From: Methylococcaceae bacterium
GTDB taxonomy: Bacteria > Pseudomonadota > Gammaproteobacteria > Methylococcales > Methylomonadaceae
Assembly: GCA_013140705.1 (NCBI GenBank)
Contig: JABFSH010000016.1
Coordinates: 1-64,000 of the forward strand
Direction of reading: 5' to 3'
Length of the DNA: 64,000 nucleotides
Each line of letters opens with the position of its first letter. Positions within the stretch are counted from its first letter, which is position 1. Below the pieces are notes generated by a model, which made no database searches, was not told the origin of the DNA, and saw only the letters and a list, made by a program, of their open reading frames with translations. The translations under genes were made by a program, and so were the position numbers. Positions 18,307 to 28,085 of this stretch are shown here, piece after piece.

Positions 18307-19626
18307 TTACCTTGAACCTTTTACTTTGACTCGATATTCCGCAGAGCGCGCGTGCGCAGTCAAACTCTCAGAGCGGGCGAGCAAAGAAGCGGAACGCCCC
18401 AATATGTCTGCACCTGCTTCTGAACAATTAATCAAACTGGAACGTTTCTGAAAATCGTAAACACCTAAAGGCGATGAAAATCGCGCCGTACCTGAAGTTG
18501 GCAAGACATGATTTGGTCCGGCACAGTAATCACCCAAGGCTTCGGCCGTGTAACGCCCCATAAAGATGGCACCTGCATGGCGAATATGCTGACACAGAGC
18601 ATCCGGATGCTCGACAGAAAGCTCCAGATGCTCAGGCGCAATACTATTCGCCACATCTGCAGCTTGACCTAAGCTGTTCACTTTGATCAAAGCACCGCGT
18701 TTCGATAACGACGCCCTGATGATATCGGCTCGCTCCATGTCCGGAAGCAACTTACGGATACTTTGCTCAACAGCTGCAAGAAAATCATCGTCATGACTGA
18801 TCAATATCGACTGCGCGTCTTCATCATGTTCCGCCTGAGAAAACAAATCCATGGCAATCCAGTCAGGATTGGTTTTGCCATCACAGATAATTAAAATTTC
18901 CGATGGGCCGGCAATCATGTCGATACCGACTTTTCCAAATACCAGTTTTTTTGCCGTAGCGACATAAATATTGCCCGGGCCGACTATTTTTGCCACCGGT
19001 GGAATCGTTGCAGTGCCGTAGGCAAGTGCCGCTATAGCCTGAGCGCCACCGATACTGAAGACGCGATCGACACCGGCAAGATAGGCGGCCGCCAGAACCA
19101 TCTGGTTGGTTTCACCGCCCGGTGTCGGAACAACCATGATAAGCTCCGGCACACCGGCCACTTTTGCAGGAATGGCATTCATTAACACCGAAGAGGGGTA
19201 AGCGGCCTTACCGCCGGGAACATACAGACCCACCCGATCCAGCGGTGTAATTTTTTGTCCGAGCACATTTCCGTTGGCGTCAGTAAATTGCCAGGACTGA
19301 ATTTTTTGCTGCTCCGCATAGACTCGAATACGGTCGGCTGCGACCTGCAATGCTTGGGCTTGTTCCGACGGCAACGATGCCCAGGCCGCTTTCAGCGTTG
19401 ACTTAGGTAATTCCAACTCGCCAGCCTCGGCAACTGTGCGTTGATCAAACCGGTTGGTATAGGCAATGACCGACTGGTCACCGTTGGCACGAACATCGGC
19501 AATTATGTCTAAAACCAGCTGCTGGATGTTTCTGTCGTCCGTTTCATCCCATGCCAGTAATCGGTGTAGTTGCTGATCAAAATCAGCGGATGATGCATCA
19601 AGTTTTGTAATAGGGAAATCGGACAC
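18307..19626 (-). CDS. hisD: Histidinol dehydrogenase
   Basis: Oxidises histidinol to histidine in two NAD-dependent steps. The 439 residues hold the family landmarks [23 protein letters not shown], the zinc/catalytic segment [10 protein letters not shown] and C-terminal [14 protein letters not shown]. Three bases separate it from hisG. Confidence 0.97.
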   Translation of the reverse strand: MSDFPITKLDASSADFDQQLHRLLAWDETDDRNIQQLVLDIIADVRANGDQSVIAYTNRFDQRTVAEAGELELPKSTLKAAWASLPSEQAQALQVAADRIRVYAEQQKIQSWQFTDANGNVLGQKITPLDRVGLYVPGGKAAYPSSVLMNAIPAKVAGVPELIMVVPTPGGETNQMVLAAAYLAGVDRVFSIGGAQAIAALAYGTATIPPVAKIVGPGNIYVATAKKLVFGKVGIDMIAGPSEILIICDGKTNPDWIAMDLFSQAEHDEDAQSILISHDDDFLAAVEQSIRKLLPDMERADIIRASLSKRGALIKVNSLGQAADVANSIAPEHLELSVEHPDALCQHIRHAGAIFMGRYTAEALGDYCAGPNHVLPTSGTARFSSPLGVYDFQKRSSLINCSEAGADILGRSASLLARSESLTAHARSAEYRVKVKGSR

Positions 19627-19629
19627 GGA

Positions 19630-20256
19630 TCACCTTTGCGAAAGCGTTTTTTCTAATTGCTCAAGTAACAAGGCAATAGCCTGATTTTTCATTTTCATGG
19701 CGGCCTTATTGACTACCAACCGGGAGCTGATATTCATGATCAATTCTCGGGGCACCAAACCATTGGCCTTCAATGTGCTGCCTGTATCGACAAGATCGAC
19801 GATGCAATCGGCGAGACCGACCAGCGGCGCCAACTCCATGGAGCCATAAAGTTTAATTATTTCTGCCTGAATGCCTTTTTCCGCGAAATACTTTCGGGCA
19901 GTATTGACATATTTGGTCGCGACCCGAATACGGCCTTTGTGTTCAGGTGCATCGACACGGGTTGCCGTCATCAGTCGACAACAGGCAATTTTTAAATCCA
20001 GTGGCTCATACAGGCTATCGGCGCCATGCTCCAGCAACACATCCTTACCCGCAATACCCAGATCAGCGGCGCCATATTCTACAAACGTAGGCACATCGGT
20101 AGCGCGAATAATCACCAGCTGCACATCGTCACGCGTCGTTGACAAAATCAGCTTGCGGCATGTCTTGGGATCATCGGTCGGAACAATCCCTGCTTCCGCC
20201 AGCAATGGCAGAGCATCTTCATAAATTCTGCCTTTGGATACAGCAATCGTCAGCAT
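19630..20256 (-). CDS. hisG: ATP phosphoribosyltransferase, short form
   Basis: First enzyme of histidine synthesis (ATP + PRPP). At 208 residues it is the short form, which lacks the regulatory C-terminal domain and normally needs HisZ; no hisZ is in the window. Motifs include [13 protein letters not shown] at the N-terminus and the PRPP loop region [14 protein letters not shown]. It lies 9 bp after murA, the common murA-hisG-hisD-hisC order of many proteobacteria. Confidence 0.95.
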   Translation of the reverse strand: MLTIAVSKGRIYEDALPLLAEAGIVPTDDPKTCRKLILSTTRDDVQLVIIRATDVPTFVEYGAADLGIAGKDVLLEHGADSLYEPLDLKIACCRLMTATRVDAPEHKGRIRVATKYVNTARKYFAEKGIQAEIIKLYGSMELAPLVGLADCIVDLVDTGSTLKANGLVPRELIMNISSRLVVNKAAMKMKNQAIALLLEQLEKTLSQR

Positions 20257-20265
20257 AATTGAAAC

Positions 20266-21555
<1,290 letters not shown>

Positions 21556-21894
21556 TCAGCTTGGTAGTTCGCTGACGTCCGTTGAATTCGTGCGAATGAC
21601 AAAATGGCTTGATTGATCAAAGCCGCTAAGTTTGGCAAGCGTTAACAATTGCTCGGGAATGTTTTTGAAATGCAACGAGATTCGTTTGTTACGGGTATAT
21701 TTTATCCATTCGATCATCAAGGCCAGTCCCGCACTGTCTGCACTGGCAACACGGCTTAAATCGATAGTGATCTCTTTTCCTGCCTTTAAAAAGGCAAAGG
21801 AATTAACCGATTGACCATCAATCGATCGGAATGTTAAATCGCTGTTTACAATAAGCTGCCCTGCGCCTTGGTCAATAATGCTCAGCTTGCTCAT
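21556..21894 (-). CDS. mlaB: STAS-domain protein, MlaB-like
   Basis: A 112-residue STAS domain with the ligand-loop segment DSAGLALMIEW typical of the family. MlaB is the cytoplasmic accessory subunit of the MlaFEDB phospholipid transporter and stabilises the ATPase MlaF. Its start overlaps the mlaD stop by 4 bp. Confidence 0.85.
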   Translation of the reverse strand: MSKLSIIDQGAGQLIVNSDLTFRSIDGQSVNSFAFLKAGKEITIDLSRVASADSAGLALMIEWIKYTRNKRISLHFKNIPEQLLTLAKLSGFDQSSHFVIRTNSTDVSELPS

Positions 21895-22358
21895 TTTTTA
21901 TCTGCGGCCGATTTAAACAGAAATTGACCGATGGCTTTTTCAAGAATGATCGCAGGCTGAGTGATCTCGATTTTACCTTCGTGCTTTAAATAGTCATCAG
22001 AACCACCGGGCTCAAGGCTAACATATTGCTCACCCAATAAACCGGCCGTAAAAATACTCGCTGTTGTATCTTCGGGCAAGGTATTGTATTGCGCGTCAAT
22101 ACTTAACTGGACCACTGATTCAAATGTTTTTGCGTCGAAAGAAATGGCACTGACCTGACCTATTTTGACGCCAGCAGCTGAAACCGGTGACTTGACCTTC
22201 AGTCCACCCGAATTTTGAAATCGAGCGGTTACCGTGTAACTCTCATGCTCGGTGAACGAACTCAAATTACTGACTTGCAGGGCCAGAAAAAATAATCCGG
22301 CGATACCTGCTGCAACAAACAAACCGACCAGTGTGTCCTGGGTATTGGCATTCTGCAT
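21891..22358 (-). CDS. mlaD: Phospholipid transport substrate-binding protein MlaD
   Basis: One N-terminal membrane helix and an MCE domain (about residues 30-115 of 155) with the family-typical YTVTARFQNSGGLKVKSPVSA and the hydrophobic loop segment TAGLLGEQYVSLEPGG. MlaD forms the hexameric periplasmic ring of the MlaFEDB lipid transporter. The ATG at 22358 has GGAG nine bases upstream; in-frame starts at 22367 and 22400 are less likely. It starts inside the last codons of mlaE. Confidence 0.93.
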   Translation of the reverse strand: MQNANTQDTLVGLFVAAGIAGLFFLALQVSNLSSFTEHESYTVTARFQNSGGLKVKSPVSAAGVKIGQVSAISFDAKTFESVVQLSIDAQYNTLPEDTTASIFTAGLLGEQYVSLEPGGSDDYLKHEGKIEITQPAIILEKAIGQFLFKSAADKK

Positions 22359-22359
22359 G

Positions 22360-23145
22360 TTAATCATCTCCAAACATGAGTGCAGTAAGAATAAAATCAA
22401 GGCCTAAGATACTGAAGGCTGAATTAACGACGGTGCGGGTTGTAGCCCGACTTACCCCTTCAGAAGTGGGAATGGAATCGTAACCTTCAAACAAGGCGAT
22501 CCAGGTAGTGACAAACCCGAAAACAATACTTTTGATGACACCGTTAATAATATCATCCTGAAAATCCAGTTTGGCCTGCATTTGCGCCCAATAAGAGCCT
22601 TCATCAACACCCAACAAGCCTGATCCGACCATTTGCCCGCCCAGAATACCGACCGTACTGAATAAGGCGGCAAGCAACGGCATCGACAACAAACCCGCCA
22701 AAAAGCGCGGAGAAATGATGCGCTTGATCGGATCAACAGCCATCATTTCCATTCCGGATAACTGTTCGGTTGCCTTCATCAGTCCAATTTCCGCTGTCAA
22801 GGCCGATCCTGCCCTACCTGCAAACAGCAAGGCCGAGACCACTGGACCAAGCTCCCTGACTAAAGATGCGGCAACCATAACGCCCAGCGTTTCTTCGGCA
22901 CCGAAATCAGACAATATGTAATAACCCTGCAAACCCAGAACCATGCCAACAAACAACCCGGAAATGCTGATAATCAAAAACGACAAGACGCCGACAGAAT
23001 ACATCTGATTTAACAGCAACCGGGGTCTTGGCAAAACGCTAACGCTACCGGCAATCGTCTGCGCTAAAAAACGCGTTCCTCGACCCAGCTTGGTAAAGCC
23101 ATCGCGCGTATTGCTTCCCAACCGCTGTAATAACTCAATCACCAT
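22360..23145 (-). CDS. mlaE: Phospholipid ABC transporter permease MlaE
   Basis: 261 residues, about five membrane segments, with the permease signature ELGPVVSALLFAGRAGSALTAE and MKATEQLSGMEMMAVDP. Dimer of MlaE is the membrane core for retrograde or anterograde phospholipid movement between the membranes. It lies 15 bp after mlaF. Confidence 0.94.
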   Translation of the reverse strand: MVIELLQRLGSNTRDGFTKLGRGTRFLAQTIAGSVSVLPRPRLLLNQMYSVGVLSFLIISISGLFVGMVLGLQGYYILSDFGAEETLGVMVAASLVRELGPVVSALLFAGRAGSALTAEIGLMKATEQLSGMEMMAVDPIKRIISPRFLAGLLSMPLLAALFSTVGILGGQMVGSGLLGVDEGSYWAQMQAKLDFQDDIINGVIKSIVFGFVTTWIALFEGYDSIPTSEGVSRATTRTVVNSAFSILGLDFILTALMFGDD

Positions 23146-23160
23146 AATTTATCTTCGGGG

Positions 23161-23991
23161 CTAATGATAACGTTTGCCAGCCGATAATAAATCATCGACA
23201 TACTCTCTGGCTGGATAATGAAAATGTACCGGACCATCTGCAGTGCCGTTCATAAATTGCTGAACCCATTCCGATGACGATTTCCGGATATGCTCTGGCG
23301 AGCCCTGATCGACTACCTTGCCATCAGCGATGACATAAATGTAATCGGCAATGGCAGACGTTTCATGGACATCATGAGAAACAATAATACTGGTTAATCC
23401 CAAGGTATTATTCAAGGATTTGATGAGATGCACCAAGACACCCATGGAGATTGGATCCTGCCCGGTAAACGGTTCATCATACAAAATCATCATGGGATCC
23501 AGCGCAATCGCCCTGGCCAGTGCAATTCGGCGCGCCATTCCCCCGGAAAGCTCATTCGGCATCAAATGACGAGCCCCTCTGAGGCCGACCGCTTGCAGCT
23601 TCATCAGCACGATCGATCGAATCATGGATTCGGGTAGTTTGGTGTGCTCCCTCAGCGGGAATGCCACATTATCATAAACACTCATATCGGTGAGCAGGGC
23701 GCCGCTTTGAAAAAGCATTCCCATGCGTTTGCGCAGATCATAAAGCTCAGCTCTGCGTAAAACGTGGACATTTTTCCCATCCACCTTGACCGATCCTTTA
23801 TCAGGACACAATTGTCCGCCAATCAGTTTTAGCAGCGTCGTTTTTCCAGTACCACTGGGCCCCATGATGGCAGTAATTTTGCCACGCTCAAAATTCAGCG
23901 AAATATCGTCAAATATTTTCTTATTGCCACGAGAAAACGTCAGATTGCTGACAGAAACTAAAGTGTTTTGCGAAGAATCGCTGTTATCCAT
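23161..23991 (-). CDS. mlaF: Phospholipid ABC transporter ATP-binding protein MlaF
   Basis: 276-residue ABC ATPase: Walker A GPSGTGKTT (about residues 44-52), signature LSGGMARR, Walker B ILYDEPFTG and H-loop VSHD. The family-specific GQDPISMG follows the Walker B. First gene of mlaF-E-D-B; no mlaC, encoding the periplasmic shuttle, lies between mlaD and mlaB as it does in E. coli. Confidence 0.94.
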   Translation of the reverse strand: MDNSDSSQNTLVSVSNLTFSRGNKKIFDDISLNFERGKITAIMGPSGTGKTTLLKLIGGQLCPDKGSVKVDGKNVHVLRRAELYDLRKRMGMLFQSGALLTDMSVYDNVAFPLREHTKLPESMIRSIVLMKLQAVGLRGARHLMPNELSGGMARRIALARAIALDPMMILYDEPFTGQDPISMGVLVHLIKSLNNTLGLTSIIVSHDVHETSAIADYIYVIADGKVVDQGSPEHIRKSSSEWVQQFMNGTADGPVHFHYPAREYVDDLLSAGKRYH

Positions 23992-24264
23992 GCGCAGTTA
24001 GTGCTGAATTCTGAATTAAAACCCGCTATTGTCAATGACCCTGTGTTGTTAAGTCAATATATTGTCAACATTTTTCGGGTAATAGAGCATGGCAAACAAT
24101 AAATGCCGGCAATCACTCACGGTGGGCTTACATGTAATAATGACGGCACAGAGAGTATTGAATAAATGTAAATTAAGCGTAAGATGAGGCTCGCAACCAA
24201 TAACCTTATAAAAATAGTTGATTCAAATCAGCACTGACCCATCCATTTATCATCGAGGCACTCC

Positions 24265-24648
24265 ATGAAAAAACTCCTTTTGACAGTTTTGCTACTCACC
24301 TGCTCAACCCTACTGACAGCCGCTCCTCGCATCAGTCACCACGGCGAAAGAATTTTAAAGTGTCACAAACCCCTGTTTTTTGATGTGGTCCCCGCCGACA
24401 ATTCAAAGGTCGCCCAATTTCAAACCTTCAGTTTTAGTACTTCAGCCAACACCGATATTGCGACCATTAAAGTTTGGGTCAATAATCAGCTTATTAAAGT
24501 CACCAGCAAAAAATTAGCCAGTGGCCGTTACTTGGTATCCGGCCAAACGGATCAACCCATCATCGAAGATAAAGCCTGGATACGAGTCGTCTCTGAAAGC
24601 AGTGATGGTTGCAATGGCTTTCAGGTGTGGAATATATTTATTCAATAG
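24265..24648 (+). CDS. Uncharacterised exported protein
   Basis: 127 residues with a clear Sec signal peptide ending at A-A (LLTAA, about residue 20), then a beta-rich domain containing two cysteines (in LKCHKP and DGCNGF) that could form a disulfide. No family recognised. GAGG lies upstream of the ATG. Isolated gene between mlaF and the REP/transposase region. Confidence 0.7.
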   Translation: MKKLLLTVLLLTCSTLLTAAPRISHHGERILKCHKPLFFDVVPADNSKVAQFQTFSFSTSANTDIATIKVWVNNQLIKVTSKKLASGRYLVSGQTDQPIIEDKAWIRVVSESSDGCNGFQVWNIFIQ

Positions 24649-24734
24649 CCATAACTTTGCATTTTCGAATAACCCATGCAGGACTGATAGCAATCGACTA
24701 ACTCAGGCCAGGCCACCAAGGCATGAGCAGAAAA

Positions 24735-24765
24735 GTAGCCTCGATGGAGCTTTGCGATATCGAGG
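24735..24765 (+). repeat. REP element, GTAG-headed hairpin
   Basis: GTAG followed by a perfect 7-bp stem CCTCGAT / ATCGAGG with a 13-base loop. The GTAG tetranucleotide at the foot of the hairpin is the signature recognised by REP-associated tyrosine transposases, one of which begins 16 bp away. Confidence 0.8.
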
Positions 24766-24780
24766 TTTCAGTCATCAAAA

Positions 24781-25311
24781 TCAGGCTCTTCCCAAGTAGT
24801 ATCGGGAAGTATATCCGATGCCCAATCCAATATCTGGTAATAACCCCTGTCTAACAAACCGGTGAAACGATGAATAGGGCGAATCCGCTACGCGCTTTAC
24901 CCAACCGTGTTTTACCGGATTTATGTGAATATAATCAATGTGACGATTTAGGTCGTCCTTATCCCGTATCGTATGTTCCCAATATTGGCGTTGCCAAACC
25001 CTGGAACTACCGTTTTGACGTTTCTCAACCGGAATGCCGGACTTTTCCAGGCCGCGGCTAAAATTTGATTTGATGGCTTTCCATCGGCCCGGATAACCCA
25101 TATCTCCGGGCGGTAATGTCCAGATAGTGTGAATATGATCGGGTAGAATGACAATAGCGTCACAAGAAAAAGGTCGAGCGTGTAACGTCTTCCGAAAAGC
25201 CTGCCGTAATATGCCAATGGAATGGGTCAGTTGCCGGGAATGGCGATCCCGTAAAGTAACGGTAAAAAAATAAGTACCGCCAGGAACGAAGTTGCGTCGA
25301 TAATTGACCAT
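24781..25311 (-). CDS. REP-associated tyrosine transposase (RAYT)
   Basis: 176-residue Y1-type transposase of the IS200-like RAYT group. It has the metal-binding HUH-type motif P-D-H-I-H (about residue 56), a catalytic tyrosine candidate in HIDYIHINPVKHGWV, and the family-typical N-terminus YRRNFVPGGTYFFTV. RAYTs bind and cleave REP hairpins and are thought to spread them; they are domesticated single-copy genes rather than insertion sequences. GTAG-headed REP hairpins lie on both sides. Confidence 0.92.
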   Translation of the reverse strand: MVNYRRNFVPGGTYFFTVTLRDRHSRQLTHSIGILRQAFRKTLHARPFSCDAIVILPDHIHTIWTLPPGDMGYPGRWKAIKSNFSRGLEKSGIPVEKRQNGSSRVWQRQYWEHTIRDKDDLNRHIDYIHINPVKHGWVKRVADSPYSSFHRFVRQGLLPDIGLGIGYTSRYYLGRA

Positions 25312-25388
25312 GCCTGTTAATTGGCTGAGATATGTGTTTTAGAATTCTCACACCGAATCAGCCTTAGGTCAATCTTTAGGACAAAAAT

Positions 25389-25419
25389 GTAGCCTCGATG
25401 AAGCGTAGCGGAATCGAGG
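25389..25419 (+). repeat. REP element, GTAG-headed hairpin
   Basis: Same family as the element at 24735: GTAG then CCTCGAT and ATCGAGG around a 13-base loop. Together with the inverted copy at 25439 it forms a head-to-head BIME-like pair. Confidence 0.8.
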
Positions 25420-25438
25420 AGTTTACGGCTTCGATTGC

Positions 25439-25468
25439 CCTCGATTCCGCAAGCTCCATCGAGGCTAC
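25439..25468 (-). repeat. REP element, inverted copy
   Basis: On the minus strand reads GTAG, CCTCGAT, 12-base loop, ATCGAGG. It is the inverted partner of the copy at 25389, 19 bp away. Confidence 0.8.
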
Positions 25469-25531
25469 TTGCTCGTCATAGCGATGGTATCGAGATATTT
25501 CCGCCATTACCTTGATTCCGAGCATCGGAAT

Positions 25532-25564
25532 GTTGGGCAACGCTATCGCTTTTGCCCAACCTAC
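25532..25564 (-). repeat. Second REP family, GTAG-headed hairpin
   Basis: On the minus strand reads GTAG, then GTTGGGCAA, an 11-base loop and TTGCCCAAC: a perfect 9-bp stem with the same GTAG head but a different stem sequence from the CCTCGAT family. Confidence 0.7.
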
Positions 25565-25570
25565 GGCTCT

Positions 25571-25603
25571 CCTTGATTCTCGCAAGCCCCCATCGAGGCT
25601 TAC
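25571..25603 (-). repeat. Degenerate REP copy
   Basis: A decayed minus-strand copy of the CCTCGAT-type REP (GTAAGCCTCGAT ... ATCAAGG), ending exactly at the stop codon of the HAF-repeat gene, where it may act as a 3' mRNA structure. Confidence 0.5.
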
Positions 25604-26521
25604 TTAGTTATGCTCTTCATGCTCTTCATGAGAAGGCTTTCCAACGAAGCCGTGGGTGATACCATCAACATCTCCATAATAAGCACCTACGATTTCGCCC
25701 TCTGCATTTATCGAATAGACATGGGTCCACGCCGCATCGGGCACATTGATTTCCTCGTAGCCAACTTCTTTGCTTAGGATGAAGCCATGATCATTATCGT
25801 TAGCATCGACGTAGAGGCCAACAATCTGGCCTGCATTATTAATCCCTTCCGCTATGGTGAAAGCCGCGCCCGGAAAATCTAGCGTCGTATATACACCTTT
25901 GCTCAACAGGAATCCGTGTCGTTTACCAGCCACGTCCACGAAGGTTCCAACGACTTGTCTCCGATCATTTATCCCGAAAGCTATTGGGCCCAAAGTTGCA
26001 TGAAGATTGGGTGGATCAATGGTAGTGAAAACACCCTTGCGCCAAAAGAAGGCGTGACGTTTGCCAACGGCATCCCTATAGCCCCCTACGACTTCTCCCC
26101 GCGAATTGAGGAAACCGCCTTGAGATTCGCTCGAGCCTGGCGGATCAAGCGTGGTGATGACTCTATTACTCAAGAAAAAGCCGTGGAATCTGGTTCCATC
26201 GTGATAAGTACCTGCAATCTGACCTTTTGCGTTAATCCCGTTGAGTTGAGTAAGGGTTGCCGCAGGTACGTCAATTTTCTTAAAACCCCCTTTTTTACCC
26301 AAGATGAAGCCATGTGTATTGGCGTTTGAATCATTGTAATCACCCACAATTTGATTATTGCTATTTCCGTTGGCTGCAGTTCCGGTCGAGTCAGGAAAGT
26401 CGATCGTGGTAAAGTTGAATTCTGCATTTGCCAGCCCCGGAACACTCAGGACTAAGCTCAGTACCAGTGCCGCAAGCATGCTCTTTGTCGTCATATGGTC
26501 TAGCTTTAGTTTAGTTTTCAT
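25604..26521 (-). CDS. Exported HAF-repeat protein
   Basis: Signal peptide (about residues 1-33, ending ANA), then about six degenerate ~44-residue repeats of the form T-I-D-x-P ... G-I-N-x-x-G-Q-I-V-G-x-Y-x-D ... H-G-F-x-L-S, the probable extracellular HAF repeat. These predict a secreted or surface beta-propeller-like protein of unknown function. The ATG at 26521 has AGAGG seven bases upstream and is preferred to the one at 26536. The C-terminus ends in an unusual HEEHEEHN tail, possibly metal-binding. Confidence 0.82.
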   Translation of the reverse strand: MKTKLKLDHMTTKSMLAALVLSLVLSVPGLANAEFNFTTIDFPDSTGTAANGNSNNQIVGDYNDSNANTHGFILGKKGGFKKIDVPAATLTQLNGINAKGQIAGTYHDGTRFHGFFLSNRVITTLDPPGSSESQGGFLNSRGEVVGGYRDAVGKRHAFFWRKGVFTTIDPPNLHATLGPIAFGINDRRQVVGTFVDVAGKRHGFLLSKGVYTTLDFPGAAFTIAEGINNAGQIVGLYVDANDNDHGFILSKEVGYEEINVPDAAWTHVYSINAEGEIVGAYYGDVDGITHGFVGKPSHEEHEEHN

Positions 26522-26847
26522 GTCACGTCCTCTCATTGTTATTGTTATCGAAGTTAGCGTTTACTATGAGCTGGATCGTTAGCGCAAATTTTGCAAGAAA
26601 GCCGGATTGCTGGCTACGCACCTGTATGGCGTGCGTCACATGGATATACCCGTGGATTCCTGGCAATACCGACTGCGTTTAACATACGTTATCTTCCCAT
26701 CTCATTTTTTTCGCTATTTGATGCTAACAAAAATCCACTTTGATTTCGCCCCCCCTCGCGGAGGGTAAATAACACATTCAGTTAATGCGTACTTAAGCGG
26801 GTAGATGTTACACTTAGCCCTAGCTAAATTCGGTGCGCTGGAATTGA

Positions 26848-26879
26848 CTTTGAATTTAAAGCGCATGTTAAATTCAAAG
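26848..26879. promoter_or_regulatory. Perfect 12-bp inverted repeat upstream of the LuxR-type gene
   Basis: CTTTGAATTTAA, 8-base spacer, TTAAATTCAAAG, ending 11 bp before the GTG start and just before its Shine-Dalgarno. Such a perfect dyad is a likely operator, perhaps for autoregulation by the adjacent regulator, or an RNA hairpin that limits its translation. This is inference from position and symmetry. Confidence 0.6.
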
Positions 26880-26890
26880 CAGGTCATCCG

Positions 26891-27997
26891 GTGAAACAGA
26901 GTAATGCCTTAGCTTATCTGCGCCAGCTGTGTTGCTCGGGACTGAGCAAGGAAATCGTTATTCCGGAGTTTCTACGCGCAGTGCAAACGGTGCTGCCCTC
27001 TGAGAATAATACGTTTACCGGGATTGACGAGCAATTAAATCCTGCTTATCACATAGCGGACTTTGATATTGCCGATCTGTTTGAACATGTCTCTGTCATC
27101 AAAGCCAATTTTGTTACACCTGAACGCTCGAGTCATGCCGCTGAATGGTTTATACGGCATCCGGTATTAACAGACAGTACCGTATGGGATAAGTCATTCT
27201 ATACGTCCGATCTGTATAACCTGGTTTTTCGTAGCGACGATCAGCATCATTGCCTGCATGCTCCCGTCATGCAGAAGTGTAAGCCGGTTGGTATGCTGAA
27301 CTTATTTCGCCCGCGCCAACAAAAACCCTTTGATAGCCACGAGCAAGCACTTTTTTCGCGTTTATTGCCTTATGTGGCCCATGCATTGAAGGCGCCTGAC
27401 CAGCAAGACATCCAATATTGTGAAAACGGATCGTCAGGCATGATGATTATGGATAGGCAAGGCACTATGCTTTATCTCAGTGACGAGGCCAAAATGTTGC
27501 TGGCGTTAGCCTGTCATCCGACATTCACCGTGGATGCAAGCAGTTATGAAGTCGAAGTGCTGGCGAAGCTGGTGCAACTATGCCGTAATCTGCAAGCCGC
27601 CTTTCGTGGTCAACATGTCGATCCACCTTCCTGGTGCTATAACGGCGCGAACGGCCGGTTTCTATTTCGCGCTTACTGGCTGAACGGACAAAGCCATGAA
27701 TCGGGCGGTTTGGTTGGCATGACTATTGAGCATCAGGAACCGTTAGTGCTGAAAATCTTACGCGCCTTACAGAAAATGCCGCTGCCGCCTAACCAAAAAG
27801 AGGTCGCCTTACTGTTGGCGCAAGGCGTTTCCTCCGAGAAAATCGGGGAACGCCTGCATATCAAGCTCAGCACCGTTAAAGACCATATCGGCAAAATCTT
27901 TACCAAACTGGATATTCATCACCGTGAGGAGTTGTTGCCCAAGTTACTGGTTTTGGACGGATCAATCCGCTATTGCTCCAAACCCGTGAACCATTAA
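26891..27997 (+). CDS. LuxR-family transcriptional regulator
   Basis: 368 residues: a sensor-like N-terminal region without a recognised ligand motif (possibly GAF-like, about residues 80-230) and a C-terminal LuxR/FixJ-type helix-turn-helix (about 295-355, LLAQGVSSEKIGERLHIKLS then TVKDHIGKIFTKL). GTG start at 26891 with AGG seven bases upstream. It precedes the RND pump gene by 89 bp on the same strand, so control of the pump is possible but unproven. Confidence 0.85.
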   Translation: MKQSNALAYLRQLCCSGLSKEIVIPEFLRAVQTVLPSENNTFTGIDEQLNPAYHIADFDIADLFEHVSVIKANFVTPERSSHAAEWFIRHPVLTDSTVWDKSFYTSDLYNLVFRSDDQHHCLHAPVMQKCKPVGMLNLFRPRQQKPFDSHEQALFSRLLPYVAHALKAPDQQDIQYCENGSSGMMIMDRQGTMLYLSDEAKMLLALACHPTFTVDASSYEVEVLAKLVQLCRNLQAAFRGQHVDPPSWCYNGANGRFLFRAYWLNGQSHESGGLVGMTIEHQEPLVLKILRALQKMPLPPNQKEVALLLAQGVSSEKIGERLHIKLSTVKDHIGKIFTKLDIHHREELLPKLLVLDGSIRYCSKPVNH

Positions 27998-28085
27998 CTC
28001 CGACCAACTGAAAATGGTTCTTTACTTGCTCTTGCTCCGTCTATTAAGATCAAATCTAAAAGAACATCATCAAAATCATTAATTC

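Noticed and set aside
25376-25585. Small frame on the minus strand in the REP region
   Set aside because: Made almost entirely of REP hairpin sequence, so not a real gene.
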